Assembly: GCA_002422945.1 (NCBI GenBank)
Contig: DITW01000035.1
Span: 1 to 10,922, forward strand
DNA length: 10,922 nucleotides
Source: Sphingomonadales bacterium UBA6174
GTDB lineage: Bacteria; Pseudomonadota; Alphaproteobacteria; Sphingomonadales; Sphingomonadaceae
Direction of reading: 5' to 3'
Shown piece by piece: positions 6,029 through 10,922 of the stretch (its first letter is position 1; every line of letters starts with the position of its first letter). Under the pieces are notes generated by a model. That model was not told the DNA's origin and did no database searches. It saw only the letters and a list, made by a program, of their open reading frames with translations. The position numbers and the translations under genes were made by a program.

Positions 6029-6348
6029 TGGCCGCTGCCAAGATCAAAAAGGGTGACAAGGTTGTTGTTCTGTCCGGTAAGGACAAGGGCAAGACCGGTG
6101 AAGTCACCAAGGCCCTGCCGAAAGAAGGCAAGGTCGTCGTAGCGGGCGTCAATGTGGCGACCCGCCATCGCAAGCCGACCCAGACCAACCCACAAGGTGG
6201 TCTGGAACGGACTGAAGCACCGATGCACATCTCGAAGGTCGCGATTGCCGATCCTAAGACTGGCGCACCGACGCGTGTCCGTTTCGAGGTCAAGGACGGC
6301 AAGAAGGTTCGTGTTGCCGTCAAGTCCGGGGAGACGATCAATGGCTGA
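6028..6348 (+). CDS. rplX: 50S ribosomal protein L24
   Basis: Encodes 106 residues. L24 is an assembly initiator of the large subunit. A KOW motif is at the N terminus: IKKGDKVVVLSGKDKGKTGEV (about residues 6-26), followed by VVAGVNVATRHRKP and the conserved GGLERTEAPMHISKVAIADP segment. The start is fixed by a TAATG overlap with rplN and GGAGGTG just upstream. The end overlaps rplE by eight bases, in the same way that rplD overlaps rplW. Confidence 0.97.
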   Translation: MAAAKIKKGDKVVVLSGKDKGKTGEVTKALPKEGKVVVAGVNVATRHRKPTQTNPQGGLERTEAPMHISKVAIADPKTGAPTRVRFEVKDGKKVRVAVKSGETING

Positions 6349-6919
6349 TGCTTACAAGCCTCGCATGCAAAAGCTGTACGAAGACACCATCGCCAAGGCG
6401 ATGATGGAAAAGTTCGGCTACAAGAATATCATGGAAGTGCCGAAGCTCGGTAAGATCGTCCTGAACATGGGCGTGGGCGAAGCAACCCAGGATAAGAAGA
6501 AAGTTGAAATCGCTGCTGCGGAAATGGAATTGATTGCTGGTCAAAAGCCGGTGATCGCCAAGGCCAAGAAGTCGGTCGCAACTTTCAAGCTGCGTGAAGG
6601 CATGCCGATTGGCTGCAAGGTCACGTTGCGCCGTAACAATATGTATGAATTTCTGGATCGCTTGATCACCATCGCGCTGCCGCGCGTTCGTGACTTTCGC
6701 GGCCTGAACCCCAAGTCGTTTGACGGCCGTGGCAATTACGCTATGGGCCTGAAGGAACAGCTGGTGTTCCCAGAAATCAGCTATGACGCCATCGACAAGG
6801 TGCGCGGCATGGATGTTATTGTCACTACCACTGCGAAGACCGATGAAGAAGCGCGCGAATTGCTGCGTCTCTTCAACTTCCCCTTCCCGGTGGAACAGGA
6901 ATCCCAGCAGGCGGCCTGA
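6341..6919 (+). CDS. rplE: 50S ribosomal protein L5
   Basis: Encodes 192 residues; E. coli L5 has 179, and the difference lies at both ends. L5 binds 5S rRNA in the central protuberance and contacts P-site tRNA. Conserved pieces include PKLGKIVLNMGVGEA (35-49), the L5 signature around KLREGMPIGCKVTLRR and DRLITIALPRVRDFRGLNPKSFDGRGN. The frame is open far upstream, but ATG 6341 with GGGGAG at 6328-6333 gives the standard N terminus MADAYKPRMQKLYE. It overlaps the last codons of rplX by eight bases. Confidence 0.97.
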   Translation: MADAYKPRMQKLYEDTIAKAMMEKFGYKNIMEVPKLGKIVLNMGVGEATQDKKKVEIAAAEMELIAGQKPVIAKAKKSVATFKLREGMPIGCKVTLRRNNMYEFLDRLITIALPRVRDFRGLNPKSFDGRGNYAMGLKEQLVFPEISYDAIDKVRGMDVIVTTTAKTDEEARELLRLFNFPFPVEQESQQAA

Positions 6920-6953
6920 GCCGTCCTTGCCGAAAGGAGCGAGAACTTAAGTC

Positions 6954-7259
6954 ATGGCGAAACTGAGTTCGATTAATAAGAATGAAAAGCGCAAGAAGCT
7001 GGTCAAGAAATATGCCGGCAAATATGCGCGTCTGAAGGCTGTTGCGGCTGATGAAAGCCTGGATGAAACCGAGCGTCTGATCGCCCGGTTGAAGCTGGCA
7101 GAAGTTCCGCGCAACGCGAACCCCACCCGCGTGCGTAACCGCTGCGAAGTGACGGGCCGTCCGCGTGCCTATTATCGTAAATTCCGGCTGTGTCGTGTGC
7201 AGCTGCGGGAACTGGGCAACATGGGCCTGATCCCCGGTCTCACCAAGTCGAGCTGGTAA
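6954..7259 (+). CDS. rpsN: 30S ribosomal protein S14 (zinc-free type)
   Basis: Encodes 101 residues. S14 is located in the head of the small subunit. The full length and the absence of paired CxxC motifs show the zinc-independent form found in most proteobacteria. The core is RVRNRCEVTGRPRAYYRKFRLCRVQLRELGNMGLIPGLTKSSW at the C terminus, preceded by a basic helix. The best ribosome binding site, AAAGGAG at 6933-6939, is 14 bases from ATG, longer than in the neighbouring genes; no better start is visible because MAKLSSINKNEKRKK is the expected N terminus. Confidence 0.97.
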   Translation: MAKLSSINKNEKRKKLVKKYAGKYARLKAVAADESLDETERLIARLKLAEVPRNANPTRVRNRCEVTGRPRAYYRKFRLCRVQLRELGNMGLIPGLTKSSW

Positions 7260-7272
7260 GGATAGTCGTAAG

Positions 7273-7668
7273 ATGGCATTGACCGATCCATTGGGTGATA
7301 TGCTCACCCGCATCCGCAACGGGCAGCAGGCGAAGAAGGACAGCGTGGTAACCCCTGCGTCCAAGCTCCGCACTCGCGTGCTCGACGTGCTTCAGCGCGA
7401 AGGTTACATCCGTGGCTACACCGACGAACAGGTTGGTGGTCATGACGGTATCCGTATTGAACTGAAGTATTTTGAAGGCCGCCCCGCGATCCAGCATGTG
7501 TCGCGCGTGTCGAAGCCGGGCCGTCGGGTTTATTCCGGCAGCAAGGAATTGCCGCGTGTCCGCAATGGCCTGGGCATCATGATTGTTTCGACGCCTAAGG
7601 GTGTTCTGTCTGACGCGGAAGCGCGTGACCAGAACGTCGGCGGCGAAGTGCTTGCGGAGGTATTCTGA
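7273..7668 (+). CDS. rpsH: 30S ribosomal protein S8
   Basis: Encodes 131 residues, the usual length. S8 is a primary 16S rRNA binder in the platform, and in E. coli represses the spc operon by binding mRNA near rplE. The N terminus (DPLGDMLTRIRNGQQ) and the C-terminal signature LPRVRNGLGIMIVSTPKGVLSD near residue 93 onward, with NGLGI at 98-102, are characteristic. AAGGA overlapping the rpsN stop acts as ribosome binding site. The stop shares one base with the rplF start (TGATG). I did not identify an S8-type target hairpin by eye. Confidence 0.97.
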   Translation: MALTDPLGDMLTRIRNGQQAKKDSVVTPASKLRTRVLDVLQREGYIRGYTDEQVGGHDGIRIELKYFEGRPAIQHVSRVSKPGRRVYSGSKELPRVRNGLGIMIVSTPKGVLSDAEARDQNVGGEVLAEVF

Positions 7669-8201
7669 TGAGCCGCATTGGTAAGAAACCAGTCCCGATC
7701 CCTGCTGGGGTGACGGCGTCGATCGATGGCGGCCAGCTGTCGGTAAAGGGTCCGAAGGGCACGCTTTCGATGCCGCTCGCTGACCAGGTCACTTATGCAC
7801 TGGAAGAAAGCTCGATCTCGGTCCAGCCGATCAACAGCACCAAGCGCGCACGCTCCTTTTGGGGCATGCAGCGGACGCTGATCCAGAACCTGATCAACGG
7901 TGTGACCACGGGCTTTTCGAAGACCCTGGAAATCACCGGCGTCGGCTATCGTGCCAACGCACAGGGCAAGAACCTGAAGCTCCAGCTCGGTTACTCGCAT
8001 GATGTCGATATGGCGATCCCGGAAGGTCTTGAAGTCAAGACCCCGGATCAGACCACTGTCGAAATCAGCGGCAACGACAAGCAGATGGTCGGTCAGTTCG
8101 CTGCCGAAGTCCGTCGCTGGCGCAAGCCGGAGCCTTACAAGGGCAAGGGTATCAAGTATCGCGGGGAATTCATTTTCCGCAAGGAAGGGAAGAAGAAGTA
8201 A
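7668..8201 (+). CDS. rplF: 50S ribosomal protein L6
   Basis: Encodes 177 residues, the same as E. coli L6. L6 has two repeated domains and binds near the sarcin-ricin loop and factor-binding site. It begins MSRIGKKPVPIPAGV. The middle carries RSFWGMQRTLIQNLINGVTTGF. The second domain ends with the L6 signature PEPYKGKGIKYRGEFIFRKEGKKK. The one-base overlap with rpsH and GGAGG shortly upstream fix the start. Confidence 0.98.
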   Translation: MSRIGKKPVPIPAGVTASIDGGQLSVKGPKGTLSMPLADQVTYALEESSISVQPINSTKRARSFWGMQRTLIQNLINGVTTGFSKTLEITGVGYRANAQGKNLKLQLGYSHDVDMAIPEGLEVKTPDQTTVEISGNDKQMVGQFAAEVRRWRKPEPYKGKGIKYRGEFIFRKEGKKK

Positions 8202-8204
8202 GCC

Positions 8205-8561
8205 ATGGCAAAAATTCTTTCAGCCTTTGCAAAGCGCCGCCAGCGCGTACGCACTGCGTTGCGCGCCAAGGGTGGTCAGCGTCCCCGCCTTTCGATCCAT
8301 CGTTCCGGCCAGCATATCTATGCCCAGATTATCGACGATACTCAGGGTCATACGGTTGCTGCAGCTTCGACGCTCGACAAGGACGTTCGTGGCAAGGTCG
8401 GCACGACCTGCGAAGCGGCTGCCGAAGTCGGCAAGCGCGTCGCGGCGAAGGCCCAGGCCGCTGGCGTTACCAAGGTCGTGTTCGATCGCGGTGGTTTCTT
8501 GTTCCATGGCCGCGTGAAAGCGCTGGCCGATGCTGCCCGTGAGGGCGGACTGGAGTTTTGA
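8205..8561 (+). CDS. rplR: 50S ribosomal protein L18
   Basis: Encodes 118 residues, one more than E. coli. L18 binds 5S rRNA together with L5 and L25. The basic N-terminal arm (AKRRQRVRTALRAKGGQRPRLSIHRS) contacts RNA. The central YAQIIDD and the C-terminal TKVVFDRGGFLFHGRVKALADAAREGGL are family hallmarks. It starts three bases after rplF. Its TGA overlaps or abuts the ATGATG at the start of rpsE. Confidence 0.97.
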   Translation: MAKILSAFAKRRQRVRTALRAKGGQRPRLSIHRSGQHIYAQIIDDTQGHTVAAASTLDKDVRGKVGTTCEAAAEVGKRVAAKAQAAGVTKVVFDRGGFLFHGRVKALADAAREGGLEF

Positions 8562-8563
8562 TG

Positions 8564-9283
8564 ATGGCAGACGAAGCAAACATCCAGGCTGCCGCAGGCG
8601 CCGAAGCTGCGCCAGCCGACGCCGCACCGAACGAAAATCGTGGCCGTGGCGGCCGTGGGCGTGGCGGCAACGACCGCAACGCTGGCGGTCGTGGCCGTGA
8701 AGGCGGCCGTGGCCGTCGTGACGATCGTCGTGGCTCGGAAGAGCAGGGCGAAGAACTGATCGAAAAGCTGGTTCACATCAACCGCGTTTCGAAGACGGTC
8801 AAGGGCGGTAAGCGCTTTGGTTTCGCCGCGCTCGTCGTGGTCGGCGATGGCAAGGGCCGTGTTGGCTTTGGCCATGGCAAGGCGCGCGAAGTGCCGGAAG
8901 CCATCACCAAGGCAACTGCCGCCGCCAAAAAGGCGATGGTACGCGTGCCTTTGCGTGAAGGCCGCACGCTGCATCATGACGGCAAGGGTCATTTCGGCGC
9001 AGGCCGCGTGACGCTTCGTTCGGCACCGCAGGGGACCGGGATCATCGCAGGTGGCCCGATGCGCGCCATTTTCGAATCGTTGGGCGTGGCGGACGTGGTG
9101 ACCAAGTCGGTCGGCACTTCCAACCCGTACAACATGATCCGCGCCACTTTTGAGGCGCTCAAGGAACAGACCAGCCCCAAGTCGGTGGCACAGCGTCGCG
9201 GCAAGAAGATTGCCGATTTGCTGGGTCGTGGTGGTGCATCGGTGGCAGAAGCCGAAGCATCTGCCGAAGCGATCGCGGAGTAA
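8564..9283 (+). CDS. rpsE: 30S ribosomal protein S5 with Arg/Gly-rich N-terminal extension
   Basis: Encodes 239 residues from ATG 8564, against 167 in E. coli. S5 guards translational accuracy and mRNA entry and helps form the spectinomycin pocket. The S5 double-stranded-RNA-binding domain starts near residue 64 (ELIEKLVHINRV) and has the intact SKTVKGGKRFGF loop. The second domain includes GTGIIAGGPMRAIFESLG and GTSNPYNMIRATFEAL. Ahead of this lie an Ala-rich stretch (9-24) and an Arg/Gly-rich segment (26-57). A short Ala/Glu-rich tail closes the protein. Starts at 8561 (MMADE) or 8558 (TTG) are possible. I prefer 8564 because GGAG (8552-8555) then has eight-base spacing and the product begins MADEA. 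Confidence 0.95.
   Translation: MADEANIQAAAGAEAAPADAAPNENRGRGGRGRGGNDRNAGGRGREGGRGRRDDRRGSEEQGEELIEKLVHINRVSKTVKGGKRFGFAALVVVGDGKGRVGFGHGKAREVPEAITKATAAAKKAMVRVPLREGRTLHHDGKGHFGAGRVTLRSAPQGTGIIAGGPMRAIFESLGVADVVTKSVGTSNPYNMIRATFEALKEQTSPKSVAQRRGKKIADLLGRGGASVAEAEASAEAIAE
8638..8734 (+). repeat. Degenerate GGCCGTGG-type repeats coding the RG-rich part of S5
   Basis: Short imperfect direct repeats of CGTGGCCGTGG, GGCCGTGG and CGTCGTGGC are spread over this stretch and encode the Arg/Gly-rich segment of S5. The simple composition suggests growth by slippage, which is an inference. Confidence 0.6.
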
Positions 9284-9289
9284 TTCGAT

Positions 9290-9469
9290 ATGGCGAAGAT
9301 CAAGATCAAGCAGACGGGTTCGCCCATCCGCCGTACCGACGATCAGCGTGGCACGTTGATCGGCCTCGGCCTGAACAAGATGCACCGCGTGCGTGAACTG
9401 GAAGATACCCCGGAAGTCCGTGGTATGATCCGCAAGGTTCGCCACATGGTTGAAGTCTTGGAAGGCTAA
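9290..9469 (+). CDS. rpmD: 50S ribosomal protein L30
   Basis: Encodes 59 residues, exactly the size expected of L30, a small peripheral large-subunit protein absent from some bacteria. The sequence MAKIKIKQTGSPIRR, then GTLIGLGLNKMHRVRELEDTP (21-41) and VRGMIRKVRHMVEVLEG covers the whole L30 fold without gaps. It starts six bases after the rpsE stop; a clear ribosome binding site is lacking, with only GCGGAG (9275-9280) some nine bases upstream. A 226-base structured gap follows before rplO. Confidence 0.96.
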   Translation: MAKIKIKQTGSPIRRTDDQRGTLIGLGLNKMHRVRELEDTPEVRGMIRKVRHMVEVLEG

Positions 9470-9483
9470 ACCAAAAAGTCTTT

Positions 9484-9556
9484 ATCCCGTTCGTGTCGGT
9501 GCTGAATTTGCGGTCTTCCCTTTAGGGCAGTGCAAATGGCTCGACACGGGCGGGAT
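9484..9556 (+). promoter_or_regulatory. Long RNA hairpin between rpmD and rplO
   Basis: Bases 9484-9498 pair with 9542-9556 in an unbroken 15-bp stem in which two T face G as wobble pairs, which fits an RNA rather than a DNA palindrome. Inside, ATTTGC (9506-9511) pairs with GCAAAT (9532-9537), and CCC (9518-9520) with GGG (9525-9527). Only three T follow, so it does not look like an intrinsic terminator. A role in mRNA control, processing or stability is inferred. Confidence 0.55.
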
Positions 9557-9579
9557 TTGACGTTAAGGGCGCAAGCTCT

Positions 9580-9609
9580 TTTCCAATGCCGGGTGATCGG
9601 TTTTGGAAA
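9580..9609 (+). promoter_or_regulatory. Second hairpin before rplO
   Basis: TTTCCAA (9580-9586) pairs with TTGGAAA (9603-9609). Inside, CCG (9589-9591) pairs with CGG (9598-9600) around a six-base loop. A two-by-two internal loop separates the helices. It is part of the same untranslated stretch as the long hairpin. Confidence 0.45.
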
Positions 9610-9616
9610 TATCATC

Positions 9617-9634
9617 GCCCGGATGTGTCCGGGC
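9617..9634 (+). promoter_or_regulatory. Third hairpin before rplO
   Basis: GCCCGGA (9617-9623) and TCCGGGC (9628-9634) form a perfect 7-bp GC-rich stem with the tetraloop TGTG. No T tract follows. A weaker TGCTG/CAGCA pair lies at 9647-9651 with 9660-9664. Beyond it no clear ribosome binding site for rplO stands out; GCGAG (9682-9686) is the nearest purine-rich candidate. Confidence 0.45.
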
Positions 9635-9695
9635 CAAGTTTAACTATGCTGGGTTAGCTCAGCAGCGCGAACATAGCGAAAGCGAGTGCAACATC

Positions 9696-10226
9696 ATGAA
9701 ACTCAACGAACTCCGTGACAATAATGGCGCCCGCAAGGGTCGCGTCCGCGTCGGCCGTGGTATCGGTTCGGGCGTGGGCAAGACCGCTGGCCGAGGCCAG
9801 AAGGGTCAGAAGAGCCGCTCGGGCGTCTCGATCAAGGGTTTTGAGGGCGGTCAGATGCCGCTTCACATGCGTCTGCCTAAGCGTGGTTTCAACAACCCGT
9901 TCGGTAAGGACTATGCTGAAGTGAACCTCGGCCAGCTCCAGAAGCTGGTTGAAGGCGGCAAGCTCGACATCTCGGCTGTGATCGATCACGCCGCGTTGCA
10001 GGCCGCTGGCGTTGCCCGTGGCGGCAAGGACGGCGTGCGTTTGCTCGGCAAGGGTGCGATCAGCGCGAAGATCAACCTGAAGGTTGCCGGTGCGTCGGCT
10101 GCGGCCAAGGCTGCGGTTGAAGCGGCTGGCGGTTCGGTCGATGTGATCGTCGTTGTTCCGGCTGGCGAAAAGGCTGCCGCGAAAAAGGGCGTGTCCCGCG
10201 CGGCACGGCTGGCGAAAAAGGGCTAA
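9696..10226 (+). CDS. rplO: 50S ribosomal protein L15
   Basis: Encodes 176 residues; E. coli L15 has 144. L15 is a late assembly protein of the large subunit with a long basic N-terminal extension reaching into 23S rRNA. That extension is seen in RKGRVRVGRGIGSGVGKTAGRGQKGQKSRSG, followed by KGFEGGQMPLHMRLPKRGFNN from residue 47. The excess length is mostly an Ala/Lys-rich C terminus (AAAKKGVSRAARLAKKG). The frame is open upstream to 9603, but the residues there do not resemble L15 and ATG 9696 gives the canonical MKLNELRDN. It follows a structured 226-base gap and is closed by an intrinsic terminator. Confidence 0.97.
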   Translation: MKLNELRDNNGARKGRVRVGRGIGSGVGKTAGRGQKGQKSRSGVSIKGFEGGQMPLHMRLPKRGFNNPFGKDYAEVNLGQLQKLVEGGKLDISAVIDHAALQAAGVARGGKDGVRLLGKGAISAKINLKVAGASAAAKAAVEAAGGSVDVIVVVPAGEKAAAKKGVSRAARLAKKG

Positions 10227-10249
10227 TCGCCTGATTTCGTCGGTAGGAT

Positions 10250-10277
10250 TAGACATTGTCGATCCACTGAGTATATG
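10250..10277 (+). promoter_or_regulatory. Candidate promoter for secY
   Basis: TAGACA (10250-10255, five of six to TTGACA) and TATATG (10272-10277, four of six to TATAAT) are 16 bases apart. Transcription would begin near 10284, inside the left arm of the following terminator, so a transcript from here could not form that terminator stem. Judged by eye only. Confidence 0.3.
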
Positions 10278-10319
10278 AGGCGGCGAGGGCATTGCGCTCT
10301 TCGCCGCCTTTTATTTTTT
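10278..10319 (+). terminator. Intrinsic terminator between rplO and secY
   Basis: AGGCGGCGA (10278-10286) pairs perfectly with TCGCCGCCT (10301-10309). The stem extends inward by about four more pairs with one bulge. TTTT-A-TTTTTT (10309-10319) follows. It is 51 bases past the rplO stop and is as canonical as any terminator in the window. Confidence 0.88.
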
Positions 10320-10372
10320 CGGAGTCTTTCGGGCTTCGTCTCGTCACTCTTTCCAGCCCACTCGTTCTAATA

Positions 10373-10383
10373 AGGTCAGACCT
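10373..10383 (+). promoter_or_regulatory. Inverted repeat over the secY ribosome binding site
   Basis: AGGT-CAG-ACCT is a perfect 4-bp inverted repeat ending right at the secY ATG. Its left arm overlaps AAGG (10372-10375), the likely ribosome binding site. The stem is short and its stability is doubtful. Confidence 0.25.
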
Positions 10384-10922
10384 ATGGCATCCGCTGCGGA
10401 AAATATGGCCGCCAACATGAACCTCGGTAATTTCGCCCAAGCGGCGGAGCTGAAAAATCGGCTCTGGTTCACGCTGGGCGCGTTGGTGGTATTCCGGTTT
10501 CTGAGTTTCGTGCCGATTCCGGGGATTGATCCGGTCGCCATGGCGAGCCTGTTTGCGACGACCAAGGGCGGCGTGCTTGATTTCTTCAACACCTTCTCCG
10601 GTGGCGGTCTGGAGCGGATGAGCCTCATCGCGCTCGGCGTCATGCCCTATATCACGGCGTCGATCGTCGTGCAGTTGGGCACGACCTTGGTGCCGGCGTT
10701 GCAGTCGCTGAAGAAAGAGGGCGAATCGGGCCGCAAGAAAATCAACCAATACACCCGCTATGGCACGGTGCTGCTGACCGCGTTTCAGGCCTATACCATT
10801 GCGGTGGGCTTGGAGAGCTGGGGTGCATCGCAGGGCGTAAGCGCCGTGGTCGAACCGGGTATGTTGTTCCGGCTGACCGCAGTCGTGACGTTGATCGGTG
10901 GCACCATGTTCCTGATGTGGCT
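10384..10922 (+). CDS. secY: Protein translocase subunit SecY (N-terminal part)
   Basis: The first 179 codons of SecY, the membrane channel of the Sec translocon, which works with SecE, SecG and SecA or the ribosome; the frame is cut by the window edge. Transmembrane segment 1 is at about residues 27-46 and ends in FVPIPGIDP. The plug region follows (GVLDFFNTFSGGGLERMSL, 63-81), and then MPYITASIVVQL in TM2. The cytoplasmic loop KKEGESGRKKINQYTRYGT (110-128) leads to TM3 (about 129-142), and TM4 starts near 162. ATG 10384 has AAGG eight bases upstream. It normally belongs to the spc operon but here a strong terminator separates it from rplO, so it likely needs its own promoter or read-through. 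Confidence 0.96.
   Translation, partial: MASAAENMAANMNLGNFAQAAELKNRLWFTLGALVVFRFLSFVPIPGIDPVAMASLFATTKGGVLDFFNTFSGGGLERMSLIALGVMPYITASIVVQLGTTLVPALQSLKKEGESGRKKINQYTRYGTVLLTAFQAYTIAVGLESWGASQGVSAVVEPGMLFRLTAVVTLIGGTMFLMW

Noticed and set aside
8348..9445. Long minus-strand open frame (365 codons) across rplR, rpsE and rpmD
   Set aside because: Antisense to three conserved genes; its His, Thr and Ala runs are the mirror image of the repeated codons of S5.
9557..9562. TTGACG resembling a -35 box in the rpmD-rplO gap
   Set aside because: At spacings of 16 to 18 bases the downstream hexamers are TTTTCC, TTTCCA and TTCCAA, none of which resembles TATAAT.
9652..9665. tRNA D-arm-like string GGTTAGCTCAGCAG before rplO
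   Set aside because: Only about 14 bases resemble a tRNA. There is no acceptor stem, anticodon arm or T-loop sequence in the flanks, and rplO begins 30 bases later.
9603..9695. Upstream in-frame extension of rplO
   Set aside because: The 31 added residues do not resemble L15 and pass through a perfect hairpin at 9617-9634; the canonical MKLNELRDN begins at 9696.
1..10922. Mobile elements, CRISPR arrays, phage genes or defence systems
   Set aside because: None seen: there are no transposase-like frames, regularly spaced repeats or composition breaks, and every long gap is explained by RNA structure within the ribosomal cluster.

Overview
The window is an almost uninterrupted ribosomal-protein supercluster, all on the plus strand: the 3' end of tuf, then a complete S10 block (rpsJ-rplC-rplD-rplW-rplB-rpsS-rplV-rpsC-rplP-rpmC-rpsQ), then a complete spc block (rplN-rplX-rplE-rpsN-rpsH-rplF-rplR-rpsE-rpmD-rplO) and the first 179 codons of secY. 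Gene order, moderately GC-rich codon use, a zinc-free S14, an S5 with a long Arg/Gly-rich N-terminal extension and an L3 with an Ala/Pro/Glu tail all point to an alphaproteobacterium. The protein sequences most resemble those I recall from Sphingomonadales, but that order-level placement is from memory, not from a search.

Layout: 1-139 is the end of EF-Tu, followed by two back-to-back intrinsic terminators (151-192, 195-239) lying only 37 bases before rpsJ. rpsJ (277-588) is separated from rplC by a 186-base gap packed with predicted RNA hairpins, one followed by a T-rich tract like a terminator. From rplC (775) to rpmD (9469) the genes are tightly packed. Several overlap by 1 or 8 bases, and the largest internal gap is 63 bases, before rplP. 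A second long gap (9470-9695) before rplO holds a 15-bp hairpin followed by two smaller ones. After rplO a strong intrinsic terminator (10278-10319) stands between the ribosomal genes and secY, and secY runs off the right edge.

The products work together: EF-Tu delivers aminoacyl-tRNA, 21 proteins build the two ribosomal subunits, and SecY forms the membrane channel that docks on the ribosome near L23 and L29. The genes themselves are conventional and appear intact. I do not see an undescribed protein system here. The interesting material is in the three non-coding gaps and at the tuf/rpsJ and rplO/secY borders. These suggest that this cluster is split into separately adjusted transcription units by RNA structures, unlike the better known Escherichia coli arrangement. 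These structures were found by eye and have not been folded or compared computationally.
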